In this document: positions 8,160 through 15,432 of the stretch, one piece after another
Position numbering within the stretch: the first letter of the stretch is position 1
How the letters are laid out: every line of letters begins with the position of its first letter
Translations under genes and position numbers: made by a program
Notes under the pieces: model-generated
Database searches by the model: none
What the model was told of the DNA's origin: nothing
The model's input: the letters and a program-made list of their open reading frames with translations, nothing else
Source of the DNA: Ruminococcus sp.
Lineage (GTDB): Bacteria > Bacillota > Clostridia > Oscillospirales > Acutalibacteraceae
Direction of reading: 5' to 3'
Assembly (NCBI GenBank): GCA_003521625.1
Contig: DPHV01000012.1
Location: forward strand, 1 to 34,702
Length of the DNA: 34,702 nt

Positions 8160-8188
8160 ATATTATGTTTCTATTATGACTTGATCAA
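8160..8188 (-). promoter_or_regulatory. Probable nfo promoter
   Basis: Minus-strand TTGATC (8183-8188) and TAATAT (8160-8165) are 17 bases apart, 44 bases before the nfo start. The -35 lies in the palindrome TTGATCAA. Confidence 0.4.
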
Positions 8189-8212
8189 CTTCGAAATATA
8201 CTATAGTGCAAA

Positions 8213-8470
8213 TTACATTGATTTTCTTTTTTGTTCAAGAAGAGTATCATAGATAAAGTACATTTCACGACCTAATACATTTACAGTATCTTCATTATCC
8301 ATTCCTGTATCAACTATTTCCATGGTTATCTCATCCTGAAAATCAGCAACTTTATCAACATCAAAAAATACTTTATCATCAATTTCATTTATATTAGTTA
8401 CCATTTTATATGCATAAGGAATTCGCTTTTCTAAAAAAATAAAATCTTTTTTCTGCAAAAAGAAAGTCAT
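8213..8470 (-). CDS. Small uncharacterised acidic protein
   Basis: The 85-residue product is not a family I recognise. It has a Lys/Phe-rich start (MTFFLQKKDFIFLEKR), then an acidic middle with many Asp/Glu and Val/Ile, and a basic end (QKRKSM). There is no signal peptide or membrane segment, so it is probably cytosolic. The start ATG 8470 has an AAGGGGTGA site. It begins 16 bases after the SAP-domain gene stop, so the two are likely co-transcribed and may act together. Confidence 0.6.
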   Translation of the reverse strand: MTFFLQKKDFIFLEKRIPYAYKMVTNINEIDDKVFFDVDKVADFQDEITMEIVDTGMDNEDTVNVLGREMYFIYDTLLEQKRKSM

Positions 8471-8486
8471 AGAATCACCCCTTATT

Positions 8487-9071
8487 TTACAAGCTCTGAC
8501 AATCCAGTATTTTTAAATCTTCACGTTCGTACTTGTTGTGACCTTTTAAGCTTTTCTTATATTTCCAGCATTTTATAGCCTGTTCCAGATTTTTACCCTT
8601 ATTGTCGGCGAAGAAATCTCTGATGTAGGTGTTATATTCAAACTGCCTGTCAATAGTAGTTTTGTTTTTCTTCTTATCCTCAAGAATCTGATAATATGCG
8701 TCTATTGACTCACTATAGGTTTTGCCTGCGTTGCTTTTGAGCCATTTCTGAAATAAAACATTAAAAGAAAAACTCTTTCCGATATGCTCCTTATAAAATG
8801 CCCTGTGCTTTTCGGAACACACAAAATTGCTTTCTATTACAGTATCAAGCGTAATTTCTCCTACAGACGGTGATTTTCTTTTAATATGCGTTGCATAATT
8901 TCTATTTCCCGTATCTAAAAATTCTGCAATCCTGTCGGTCAATTCAAGCTTACCGCCTGTTGCCTGCAAATTATGCTTTCTGCAAAAATCAACCAACTCT
9001 TCCTTAAGATAGTAATACTCCCTGAATGTTTTGCCGTCTAACGTTATATCTAAATCAGGTCTTTCGCTCAT
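8487..9071 (-). CDS. SAP-domain protein (DUF6434-like)
   Basis: 194 residues. Near the N-terminus (about 20-55) is a SAP-like helix-extended-helix segment (ELVDFCRKHNL...KLELTDRIAEFL), a fold usually linked to nucleic acid binding. The remainder (about 70-165) is helical, with aromatic and Lys-rich patches (FNVLFQKWLKSNAGKTYSESIDAYY), and looks like the DUF6434 region that follows SAP domains in Firmicutes proteins; that assignment is from memory. The start ATG 9071 has GAGGTGA upstream. It is followed at 16 bases by the 85-residue gene. The function is unknown; DNA or RNA binding is an inference from the SAP segment. Confidence 0.75.
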   Translation of the reverse strand: MSERPDLDITLDGKTFREYYYLKEELVDFCRKHNLQATGGKLELTDRIAEFLDTGNRNYATHIKRKSPSVGEITLDTVIESNFVCSEKHRAFYKEHIGKSFSFNVLFQKWLKSNAGKTYSESIDAYYQILEDKKKNKTTIDRQFEYNTYIRDFFADNKGKNLEQAIKCWKYKKSLKGHNKYEREDLKILDCQSL

Positions 9072-9116
9072 AACAAATCACCTCGAATTAACTTAATTTT
9101 TCTGTCATCAGGTTAT

Positions 9117-9161
9117 AAAAAAAATAATGCCTCGATACGCAAAATGCGTGTCGAGGCATTA
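9117..9161 (-). terminator. Terminator of tRNA-Pro
   Basis: A 17-bp stem (9125-9141 with 9145-9161, one G-T pair) has a 3-base loop and is followed on the minus strand by eight T residues (9117-9124). It lies four bases after the tRNA CCA end. Confidence 0.92.
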
Positions 9162-9164
9162 GGC

Positions 9165-9241
9165 TGGTCGGGATGACAAGACTTGAACTTGCGACTCCAC
9201 GCCCCCCAGACGTGTGCGCTACCAAACTGCGCTACATCCCG
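9165..9241 (-). tRNA. tRNA-Pro, anticodon GGG
   Basis: The minus strand folds as a full cloverleaf of 77 bases with an encoded CCA. The acceptor stem is CGGGATG/CATCCCG, the anticodon arm CACGT-loop-GCGTG with loop CTGGGGG, giving anticodon GGG after U33, and the T loop is TTCAAGT. It reads CCC (and by wobble CCT) proline codons. It has its own promoter and terminator. Confidence 0.95.
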
Positions 9242-9255
9242 ATGCAACAGTTAGT

Positions 9256-9284
9256 ATTTTATCAAAAAAAAGTCGTATTGTCAA
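9256..9284 (-). promoter_or_regulatory. tRNA-Pro promoter
   Basis: A consensus TTGACA (9279-9284) and TAAAAT (9256-9261) on the minus strand, spaced 17 bases, end 14 bases before the mature 5' end of the tRNA. Confidence 0.8.
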
Positions 9285-9324
9285 GCGTTTTGTAAAAATA
9301 TTTTTAATTTAATTCTTGCTTGAC

Positions 9325-9362
9325 TAAAACAAAACAGACTGCGAAAAAACTTCCGCAGTCTG
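9325..9362 (-). terminator. Terminator of the glg operon
   Basis: CAGACTGCG (9335-9343) pairs with CGCAGTCTG (9354-9362). On the minus strand the stem is followed by TTTTGTTTTAG. It lies 20 bases after the glgA stop. Confidence 0.85.
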
Positions 9363-9382
9363 AAATATGTGTTAATTTCTGA

Positions 9383-10810
9383 TTATGCCCATTTAAGGGT
9401 ATCGTTGTAAAGATTTATGTAATCCTGCGCCGAACGCTCCCAGCTGTTGTCGCTCATCATTGCACGCCACATAAGCTGTTTCCAGCCGCCTGCATCACGA
9501 ATGCCCCAAAGAGCACGTCTTACTGCAAGCTGCATATCTGCTGTGTAGTAATTCTTGAATGTAAAGCCGTTGCCGTATCTGTCAGCACTGTCAAATACGG
9601 AGTCTTTAAGTCCGCCTACCTCACGTACTACGGGGATTGTACCGTAACGCAGAGCAATCATCTGTGCAAGACCGCAAGGCTCTTGTGCAGAAGGCATAAG
9701 GAAAATATCTGCGCCCGAGTAAATCTTTCTTGCAAGCTCGGGAACAAAGCCGTGACAGAAGCAAAGTCTGCCGGGATATTTAGCCTGCATATAGTTGAAG
9801 TAATCCTCGTACTCCTTATCGCCCGAACCGAGAATTACAAACTGCATATTCTCTGTGTTCATAAGCTCTTCAAGTCCCATTCTTACGAGGTCAAGTCCCT
9901 TGTGTGCAACAAGACGTGTAACCATTCCGACAATCGGAACATCCCAGCGCTGTTCAAGGCACAAACGCTCCTGCAAAGCACGCTTACACTCGCCCTTGCC
10001 GCTCATATCGTCCTTTGAGTAGTTGCGGTAGAGCTGATAGTCGGTTTCGGGGTTGTAGCTTACGGTGTCAATGCCGTTCTTGATTCCGCACAGCTTGTAG
10101 TGACGGAGATTAAGCTCATCGTGCATACCCCAGCTGTACCACGGATCTCTGATTTCAGCCGCATAGCTCGGAGAAACGGTTGAAACACGTGTTGAGGTTT
10201 CAATTGCGCCCTTCATCATATTGAGCTTGCCGTTCATTTCAAGAATCTTTGTTTCTGAAGCAGGAATACCAACGCACTCGGTGTTAACTTCCCAGCCGTA
10301 TTCGCCCTGATACTGAATGTTGTGGATTGTGAACAGGCTCTTGATGTTGTAGTACCAAGGTCTGTGAGAATAGAACAGATAGTAGTAAACAGGCACAAGA
10401 GCTGTCTGCCAGTCGTTGCAGTGAATAATATCGGGATGGAAATCGATATACGGGAGCATTTCAAGAATTGCACGTGAGAAGAAAGCAAATCTTTCAGCAT
10501 CGTCGTAATGACCGTAAAGTGTTCCACGCTTGAAGTAATATTCATTGTCAATAAAGTAGTATGTACAGTCATGCCATCTTGCCCAGAAAAGTCCGCAGTA
10601 CTGATGACGCCATGCTACAGGTACAGTAAAGTTTGTAATGAAATTCATTGAATTTCTGAGCTCCTGCGGAATTGTACCGTAAAGCGGAACTACTATTCTG
10701 CAATCCTGTCCCTTTCTGCAAAGTGTATGGGGCAGGCTTCCTGCTACGTCGGCAAGACCGCCGCTTCCGCAAAATGGATTTGCCTCAGAAGCACAGTATA
10801 AAATTCTCAT
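9383..10810 (-). CDS. glgA: Glycogen synthase (ADP-glucose, GT5)
   Basis: This enzyme adds glucose from ADP-glucose to growing alpha-1,4-glucan chains in the cytosol. At 475 residues it is nearly the same length as E. coli GlgA (477) and aligns without large gaps. Seen: N-terminal ADP-glucose motif region at 12-24 (PFCGSGGLADVAG), CNDWQTAL (about 131-138), R299 and K304 in TRLVAHKGLD, and E377 in the EPCGL motif of the GT-B C-terminal half. Odd point: the lysine of the family K-x-G-G motif (K15 in E. coli) is Gly15 here. The start ATG 10810 has GGAGGAAAAA upstream. It is the last gene of the operon, 15 bases after glgD, and is followed by a terminator. Confidence 0.95.
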   Translation of the reverse strand: MRILYCASEANPFCGSGGLADVAGSLPHTLCRKGQDCRIVVPLYGTIPQELRNSMNFITNFTVPVAWRHQYCGLFWARWHDCTYYFIDNEYYFKRGTLYGHYDDAERFAFFSRAILEMLPYIDFHPDIIHCNDWQTALVPVYYYLFYSHRPWYYNIKSLFTIHNIQYQGEYGWEVNTECVGIPASETKILEMNGKLNMMKGAIETSTRVSTVSPSYAAEIRDPWYSWGMHDELNLRHYKLCGIKNGIDTVSYNPETDYQLYRNYSKDDMSGKGECKRALQERLCLEQRWDVPIVGMVTRLVAHKGLDLVRMGLEELMNTENMQFVILGSGDKEYEDYFNYMQAKYPGRLCFCHGFVPELARKIYSGADIFLMPSAQEPCGLAQMIALRYGTIPVVREVGGLKDSVFDSADRYGNGFTFKNYYTADMQLAVRRALWGIRDAGGWKQLMWRAMMSDNSWERSAQDYINLYNDTLKWA

Positions 10811-10825
10811 TTGTTTTTCCTCCAG

Positions 10826-11935
10826 TTAAACAACAGATTTTTTTGCGATATAGATGGGATACGAATCGAATCCCATCAGTGAACGTCCGTCCTTGATTGT
10901 TACATCCTTATCTATGATAACATAATTAAGGTTGGTATTGCAACCTATTTTTGTATCCTGCATTACAATGCAATTGCTTATTTTTGCACCTTCGCCGACA
11001 TAAACGCCCTTTGAAAGCACGCAGTTTTCAACCTCGCCGTCAATAACACATCCCTGTGCAATAATCGAATTTTTCACACTGCTTGTAAGACCGTATTTTG
11101 ACGGAGCGTCGTCCCTAACCTTTGTAAAAATCGGGCGTTTGGGGTTGAACAGCTCATCTCTTACTTCCTTTTTCATCAAGTCCATATTGAACTCAAAGTA
11201 ATCGTTAATTGAGCTGATAGCCGCACTGTAGCCGGTATTTTCATAAGCATATACGTTGTATTTCTCAATTGATTTCTGAATTATACGCTTTACGTCAAGC
11301 TGATTAAGGCTGAGAGAGTTTCTTATTTCATCCATAAGAAGGTCTTTCTTAACAAGAACAGAGCCGTAGAACTGGTTTACCTTATCATCACCGATTTCAG
11401 GTTTTATGAAAACCTGCTTAACCTTGCCGTTTTCATCAACGTCAAGTGTAAGCGGTCTGTCATAGCCGCTCGGCACAACGCCGTGCTTATAAATAAGCGT
11501 GATGTCAGCGTTATTCTTTGAATGGAAATCAAACACATTGCTGTAATCAAAATTAGTCACAACGTTTGAAGGTGAGATAAGAATATACTCCTCACGGCTG
11601 TTTTCAATGTAGCCGTGCATATTGTAGATTGTTTCAACGTAGTTTGAAAATGTCTTGCCGCCGTAAGGAGGAAGAATTGTAAGGTTGCTTCTTCTCTTTG
11701 AAAGGTCATACGCACTGCCCGAACCTACGTGATCCATAAGAGAAAGAAAGTTACTCTTGGCAACGATACCTACGTTATTGATGCCTGAATTTGACATATT
11801 TGAAAGCACAAAGTCAATCAGTCGGTATTTTCCGCCAATCGGAACGCTCGCCATTGTACGGGAAGCTGAAAGCTCCGGAATTTTTTCATCAAGCGTACCG
11901 GCAAATATAAAGCCGAGAACATTATTACTTCTCAT
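10826..11935 (-). CDS. glgD: Glucose-1-phosphate adenylyltransferase regulatory subunit GlgD
   Basis: A 369-residue GlgC-like protein. Its nucleotidyltransferase N-terminus carries FAGTLDEKIPELSASRTMASVP where GlgC has the GGxGxRL nucleotide loop, so the loop is degenerate as expected for GlgD. PIGGKYRLIDFVLSNMSNSGI (about 33-53) is conserved, and the C-terminal third is a left-handed beta-helix (hexapeptide-like repeats around IIAQGCVIDGEVENC). In Firmicutes GlgD forms a mixed complex with GlgC and changes its activity; I infer the same here. The start ATG 11935 overlaps the glgC end by 11 bases with GGAGGTGA inside glgC, implying coupled translation and balanced subunits. Confidence 0.93.
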   Translation of the reverse strand: MRSNNVLGFIFAGTLDEKIPELSASRTMASVPIGGKYRLIDFVLSNMSNSGINNVGIVAKSNFLSLMDHVGSGSAYDLSKRRSNLTILPPYGGKTFSNYVETIYNMHGYIENSREEYILISPSNVVTNFDYSNVFDFHSKNNADITLIYKHGVVPSGYDRPLTLDVDENGKVKQVFIKPEIGDDKVNQFYGSVLVKKDLLMDEIRNSLSLNQLDVKRIIQKSIEKYNVYAYENTGYSAAISSINDYFEFNMDLMKKEVRDELFNPKRPIFTKVRDDAPSKYGLTSSVKNSIIAQGCVIDGEVENCVLSKGVYVGEGAKISNCIVMQDTKIGCNTNLNYVIIDKDVTIKDGRSLMGFDSYPIYIAKKSVV

Positions 11936-13136
11936 TTGCAGTCACCTCCGTATCACTTTCTATCATTTCCTTTGCCTTGATTACCGCATTTTCACCGATT
12001 ACGGTATTTGCGCCGATTACGGTAATTCCCCAGTTATCATGGTCGGTAACATCTTCGGGCTTTTCGCCGACTACGGCATTTTTGCCGACTACCGTATTTT
12101 CTGCAACAATTGCGTACTGAACAACAGCACCCTCCTCAATTACTGCGCCGGGCATAATGATTGAAGAATTTACCGTTGCGTTTTTGCCGATAGTTACGCC
12201 TGCAAAGAGAATTGAAAATTCAAGATTTCCGTAAACGTTACAGCCGTCGGCTACAAGTGAATTCTGAATGCTTGCATCACTTGAAACATAGTGAGGCGGC
12301 ATCATAGGATTGCGTGAATAGATGTCCTTTAAGTCGAGAGTAACATTCGGGTCGAGCAAATCCATATTTGCCTCCCACAGGCTGTCGATTGTTCCGACGT
12401 CCTTCCAGTAACCCTCAAACGGATATGCAAACATCTTCTCGCCTGCATCAAGCATTGCAGGCAGAACGTCCTTGCCGAAGTCGTGACTTGAATTATCCTT
12501 TGCCTCGTCCTCAACAAGATACTTTTTCAGCTCTTTCCAGCTGAAAATATAGATTCCCATAGATGCGTTTGTGCTCTTGGGATGCTCGGGTTTTTCGTCA
12601 AATTCATAGATTCTTCCGTCTTCATATGTATTGAGAATACCGAAGCGTGAAGCCTCATCAAGCGGAACGTCAATTACCGCAATTGTGCAGGCTGCTCCCT
12701 TTTCCTTGTGAAATTCGAGCATTTTGTTGTAGTCCATCTTGTAGATATGGTCGCCCGAAAGAATTACAACATATTCGGGGTCATATCTCTCAATATAGTT
12801 GATATTCTGATAAATTGCATTTGCCGTGCCCGAGTACCAGTCGGCGCCGTCAACAGCCTGATAGGGACTCAAGCAGTTTACACCCGAGTGCATACCGTCA
12901 AGATCCCACGGCTGACCGTTGCCAATATACTCGTTGAGCACAAGCGGTTGATACTGAGTAAGAATACCCACAGCCTCTATACCCGAATTTACGCAGTTTG
13001 ACAAGGGAAAGTCAATAATGCGATACTTTCCGCCGAACGGAACGGCGGGTTTTGCAAGCTTTTTTGTAAGCACGCCAAGACGTGAGCCCTGACCGCCTGC
13101 AAGCAGCATTGCAACTACTTCCTGTTTTGGAAACAT
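11925..13136 (-). CDS. glgC: Glucose-1-phosphate adenylyltransferase catalytic subunit
   Basis: Makes ADP-glucose from glucose-1-phosphate and ATP, the committed step of bacterial glycogen synthesis. The 403 residues contain an intact nucleotide loop (LLAGGQGSRLGVLT, about 11-24), KPAVPFGGKYRIIDFPLSNC (about 29-48), ILSGDHIYKMDY (about 124-135), the sugar-phosphate site region DEKPEHPKS (about 181-189) and a C-terminal beta-helix (about 290-400). The start ATG 13136 is behind GGAGG. It is followed by glgD with an 11-base overlap. The 100-base gap to glgB upstream holds a strong stem-loop and a possible promoter. Confidence 0.95.
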   Translation of the reverse strand: MFPKQEVVAMLLAGGQGSRLGVLTKKLAKPAVPFGGKYRIIDFPLSNCVNSGIEAVGILTQYQPLVLNEYIGNGQPWDLDGMHSGVNCLSPYQAVDGADWYSGTANAIYQNINYIERYDPEYVVILSGDHIYKMDYNKMLEFHKEKGAACTIAVIDVPLDEASRFGILNTYEDGRIYEFDEKPEHPKSTNASMGIYIFSWKELKKYLVEDEAKDNSSHDFGKDVLPAMLDAGEKMFAYPFEGYWKDVGTIDSLWEANMDLLDPNVTLDLKDIYSRNPMMPPHYVSSDASIQNSLVADGCNVYGNLEFSILFAGVTIGKNATVNSSIIMPGAVIEEGAVVQYAIVAENTVVGKNAVVGEKPEDVTDHDNWGITVIGANTVIGENAVIKAKEMIESDTEVTANEK

Positions 13137-13158
13137 TTAGAAATACCTCCGATTTATT

Positions 13159-13167
13159 TTTATAGCA
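13159..13167 (-). promoter_or_regulatory. Possible internal promoter for glgC-glgD-glgA
   Basis: The minus strand reads TGC-TATAAA, an extended -10 element, 23 bases before glgC. There is no good -35, and the evidence is weak. If real, glgCDA could be expressed without glgB. Confidence 0.3.
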
Positions 13168-13181
13168 TATGCATATTATTA

Positions 13182-13211
13182 GCAATTTTCCGCTTTATAA
13201 AGCGGTATTGC
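13182..13211. other. Intercistronic stem-loop between glgB and glgC
   Basis: A perfect 16-base palindrome CCGCTTTATAAAGCGG (13190-13205) is extended by GCAAT/ATTGC arms on the outside. No T-run follows on the minus strand, so it is not a classical terminator. It may be an RNA processing or stability element or a protein binding site that uncouples glgB from glgCDA. Confidence 0.55.
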
Positions 13212-13236
13212 GTAAAACCCTTATGGGTAAAATAAC

Positions 13237-15150
13237 TTAATCCTGTGAAACCGGCTCAAGCTCACCCGTACATTTAAGATAAATTACTCCAAGTGGCGGC
13301 AGAGTAAGCGGAAGTCCCTGATTGCAGCCGTGAATCTTCATCATCTCCGGTATGATTTCACTTCCGTTTGAAACACCCGTTCCGCCGTACTCTTTGGCGT
13401 CTGATGTGAACACTTCGCTGTACAAGCCGTATTTCGGCACACCGATATAATACTTTTCGTGCTTTACAGGCTGGAAGTTGCAGACGGCTATAATTTCGTT
13501 ACCGTCGCTGTCGGTTCGTTTAAACGCAATTACGCTGTTTGTGTAATCGTCGTGGTGAATCCAATCAAAGCCCTTCCAGATTGCATCAAGCTCATAAAGC
13601 GGCTTATTTTCAAGATAGAACTTGTTTAAATCGCAGAAGAAACGCTTTAAAGCCGAATGTTTTTCGAAAGAAAGCAAATCCCACTGAATGCCCGAATCAG
13701 CGTCCCATTCATCAAACTGACCGATTTCGGTACCCATAAATACAAGCTTCTTTCCCGGGTGAGCATACATATATGTAATAAACGCTCTGACTGCGGAAAA
13801 TTTATCGTCATATTCACCGGGCATTTTATTTATTAATGAGCCTTTGCCGTGCGAAACCTCATCGTGTGAAATCGGCAACAGAAAATGCTCGGAAAAAGCA
13901 TAGAAAAAGCTGTAGGTAAGGTTATCGTGATTGAACGGTCTCCATAGCGGATTGAGCGACATATAGTGGAGCATATCGTTCATCCAACCCATATTCCATT
14001 TGTAGTTAAAACCGAGTCCGCCCTCTTCAACGGGATGAGTGAGCTTTGGCCATGAGGTGTTTTCCTCGGCAAACATAAGCACATCGGGGTGGAACATATG
14101 AACAGCCGTATTGAGGTGCTTTATGAAATTTATCGCCTCAAGATTTTCCTTGCCGCCATATTGATTCGGCGTCCACTCGCCGTCTTTTTTGCCGTAGTCG
14201 AGATAAAGCATAGACGAAAGCGCACCCACACGCATACCGTCAATATGGAATTTTTCAATCCAGAACATTGCAGACGAAACAAGAAAGCTGATTACCTCGC
14301 TTTTTGAAAAATCAAACAGGCAGGTTCCCCACGCAGGACGTTCACCCTTGCAAGGGTCTTCGCTTTCATAAAGACAGGTACCGTCAAATTTTACAAGTCC
14401 GAACGGATCCTTCGGGAAATTAGAAGGAACCCAGTCGAGAATTACGCCGATATTTTCTTTATGAAGCGTATCGACAAAGTACATAAAATCACCGGGAGTA
14501 CCGTAGCGTGAAGTCGGTGCAAAATAACCGGTTGTCTGGAAGCCCCAGCTGCCGTCAAACGGATACTCGGTTATTGGCATAAGCTGAACGTGAGTATAGT
14601 GCATCTCTTTAAGATACGGCACAAGCTCATCGGCAAGCTTTCGGTAATTAAAGAAATTGCCGTCCGGATACCTTTTCCACGAACCGGCGTGAATTTCGTA
14701 AATATTCATCGGCGACTTTATGCTGTCGCACTTTGAGCGGTAATCGAACCAGCCCTCGTCGCCCCATACATATTCAGCTATATTATAGACAATCGACGCA
14801 TTGTCGGGGCGGGTTTCGGTGTGAAAAGCAAACGGGTCTGATTTCATACATTTTTCAAACCAGGGTGTTTCAATACAATACTTATATATATCATAGGGCT
14901 TAATTCCCTCAATAAACACTTCCCATGAGCCGTTTCCGATTTTGTACATATAATCGGAGGTCTTATTCCAGTTGTTGAAGCTTCCTACAACCGACACGCT
15001 CAGAGCATTAGGCGCCCATACTCTGAAAACAACGCCGTCTCTGCCGTCACGATTAACGAGGTGTGCGCCGAAAAAATCGTAGGCACGAACAGAATCGCCG
15101 GCACAAAATAACTCAAGCGCATTGCGGTCCTCGCTAAAGCTGTATTTCAT
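13237..15150 (-). CDS. glgB: Glycogen branching enzyme homologue (GH13_9) lacking the catalytic nucleophile
   Basis: The 637 residues contain CBM48 (about 25-125), the GH13 barrel (about 150-500) and a C-terminal beta domain, the usual layout for a short GlgB. A working enzyme makes alpha-1,6 branches in glycogen. Against E. coli GlgB the spacing of the seven invariant residues is identical: D239 (D335), N244 (H340), R307 (R403), G309 (D405, nucleophile), E362 (E458), H429 and D430 (H525, D526). Two are changed: nucleophile Asp to Gly (codon GGT at 14224-14226, motif RVGALSSM) and His to Asn (AAT at 14419-14421, motif DWVPSNFP). The frame is otherwise intact and well conserved, so it is probably a folded, non-catalytic branching enzyme rather than a decayed gene. 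It is the first gene of the operon; start ATG 15150 with AAGGAG. Confidence 0.93.
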   Translation of the reverse strand: MKYSFSEDRNALELFCAGDSVRAYDFFGAHLVNRDGRDGVVFRVWAPNALSVSVVGSFNNWNKTSDYMYKIGNGSWEVFIEGIKPYDIYKYCIETPWFEKCMKSDPFAFHTETRPDNASIVYNIAEYVWGDEGWFDYRSKCDSIKSPMNIYEIHAGSWKRYPDGNFFNYRKLADELVPYLKEMHYTHVQLMPITEYPFDGSWGFQTTGYFAPTSRYGTPGDFMYFVDTLHKENIGVILDWVPSNFPKDPFGLVKFDGTCLYESEDPCKGERPAWGTCLFDFSKSEVISFLVSSAMFWIEKFHIDGMRVGALSSMLYLDYGKKDGEWTPNQYGGKENLEAINFIKHLNTAVHMFHPDVLMFAEENTSWPKLTHPVEEGGLGFNYKWNMGWMNDMLHYMSLNPLWRPFNHDNLTYSFFYAFSEHFLLPISHDEVSHGKGSLINKMPGEYDDKFSAVRAFITYMYAHPGKKLVFMGTEIGQFDEWDADSGIQWDLLSFEKHSALKRFFCDLNKFYLENKPLYELDAIWKGFDWIHHDDYTNSVIAFKRTDSDGNEIIAVCNFQPVKHEKYYIGVPKYGLYSEVFTSDAKEYGGTGVSNGSEIIPEMMKIHGCNQGLPLTLPPLGVIYLKCTGELEPVSQD

Positions 15151-15214
15151 ACGTTCAACTCCTTAAAACACAATAATATCATTTCAAATTAACTATATTT
15201 TCATTCTTAATTAT

Positions 15215-15243
15215 ATAATACCAAAATTATATGTTGATTTCAA
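15215..15243 (-). promoter_or_regulatory. glg operon promoter
   Basis: Minus-strand TTGAAA (15238-15243) and TATTAT (15215-15220) are 17 bases apart, about 65 bases before glgB. The remaining 15151-15370 is very AT-rich with no gene. Confidence 0.7.
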
Positions 15244-15370
15244 GCAAATTCAAAAATTTTTAAACTAATTTTTCGTGTATTTTTTATAAACAGTTACTAA
15301 ATTTTACAATATAGCAAAGTTATTTACACAATAACCTAAAATATTTTATATTTTGCCACAATTATTCTTA

Positions 15371-15408
15371 ACAAAAAACAAGCGGTGACATAATTGCCAC
15401 CACTTGTT
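15371..15408 (-). terminator. Terminator of the cotH-dockerin gene
   Basis: An 11-bp stem (15377-15387 with 15398-15408, one G-T pair) is followed on the minus strand by a TTTTTTGTT tract. It lies 24 bases after the stop codon. Confidence 0.88.
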
Positions 15409-15432
15409 ATGAAATTCATTTTATATATGCTG

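Noticed and set aside
10826..11935. GlgD with degenerate nucleotide loop as a broken glgC
   Set aside because: GlgD is a known non-catalytic partner of GlgC, so the loop loss is expected here, unlike the GlgB changes.
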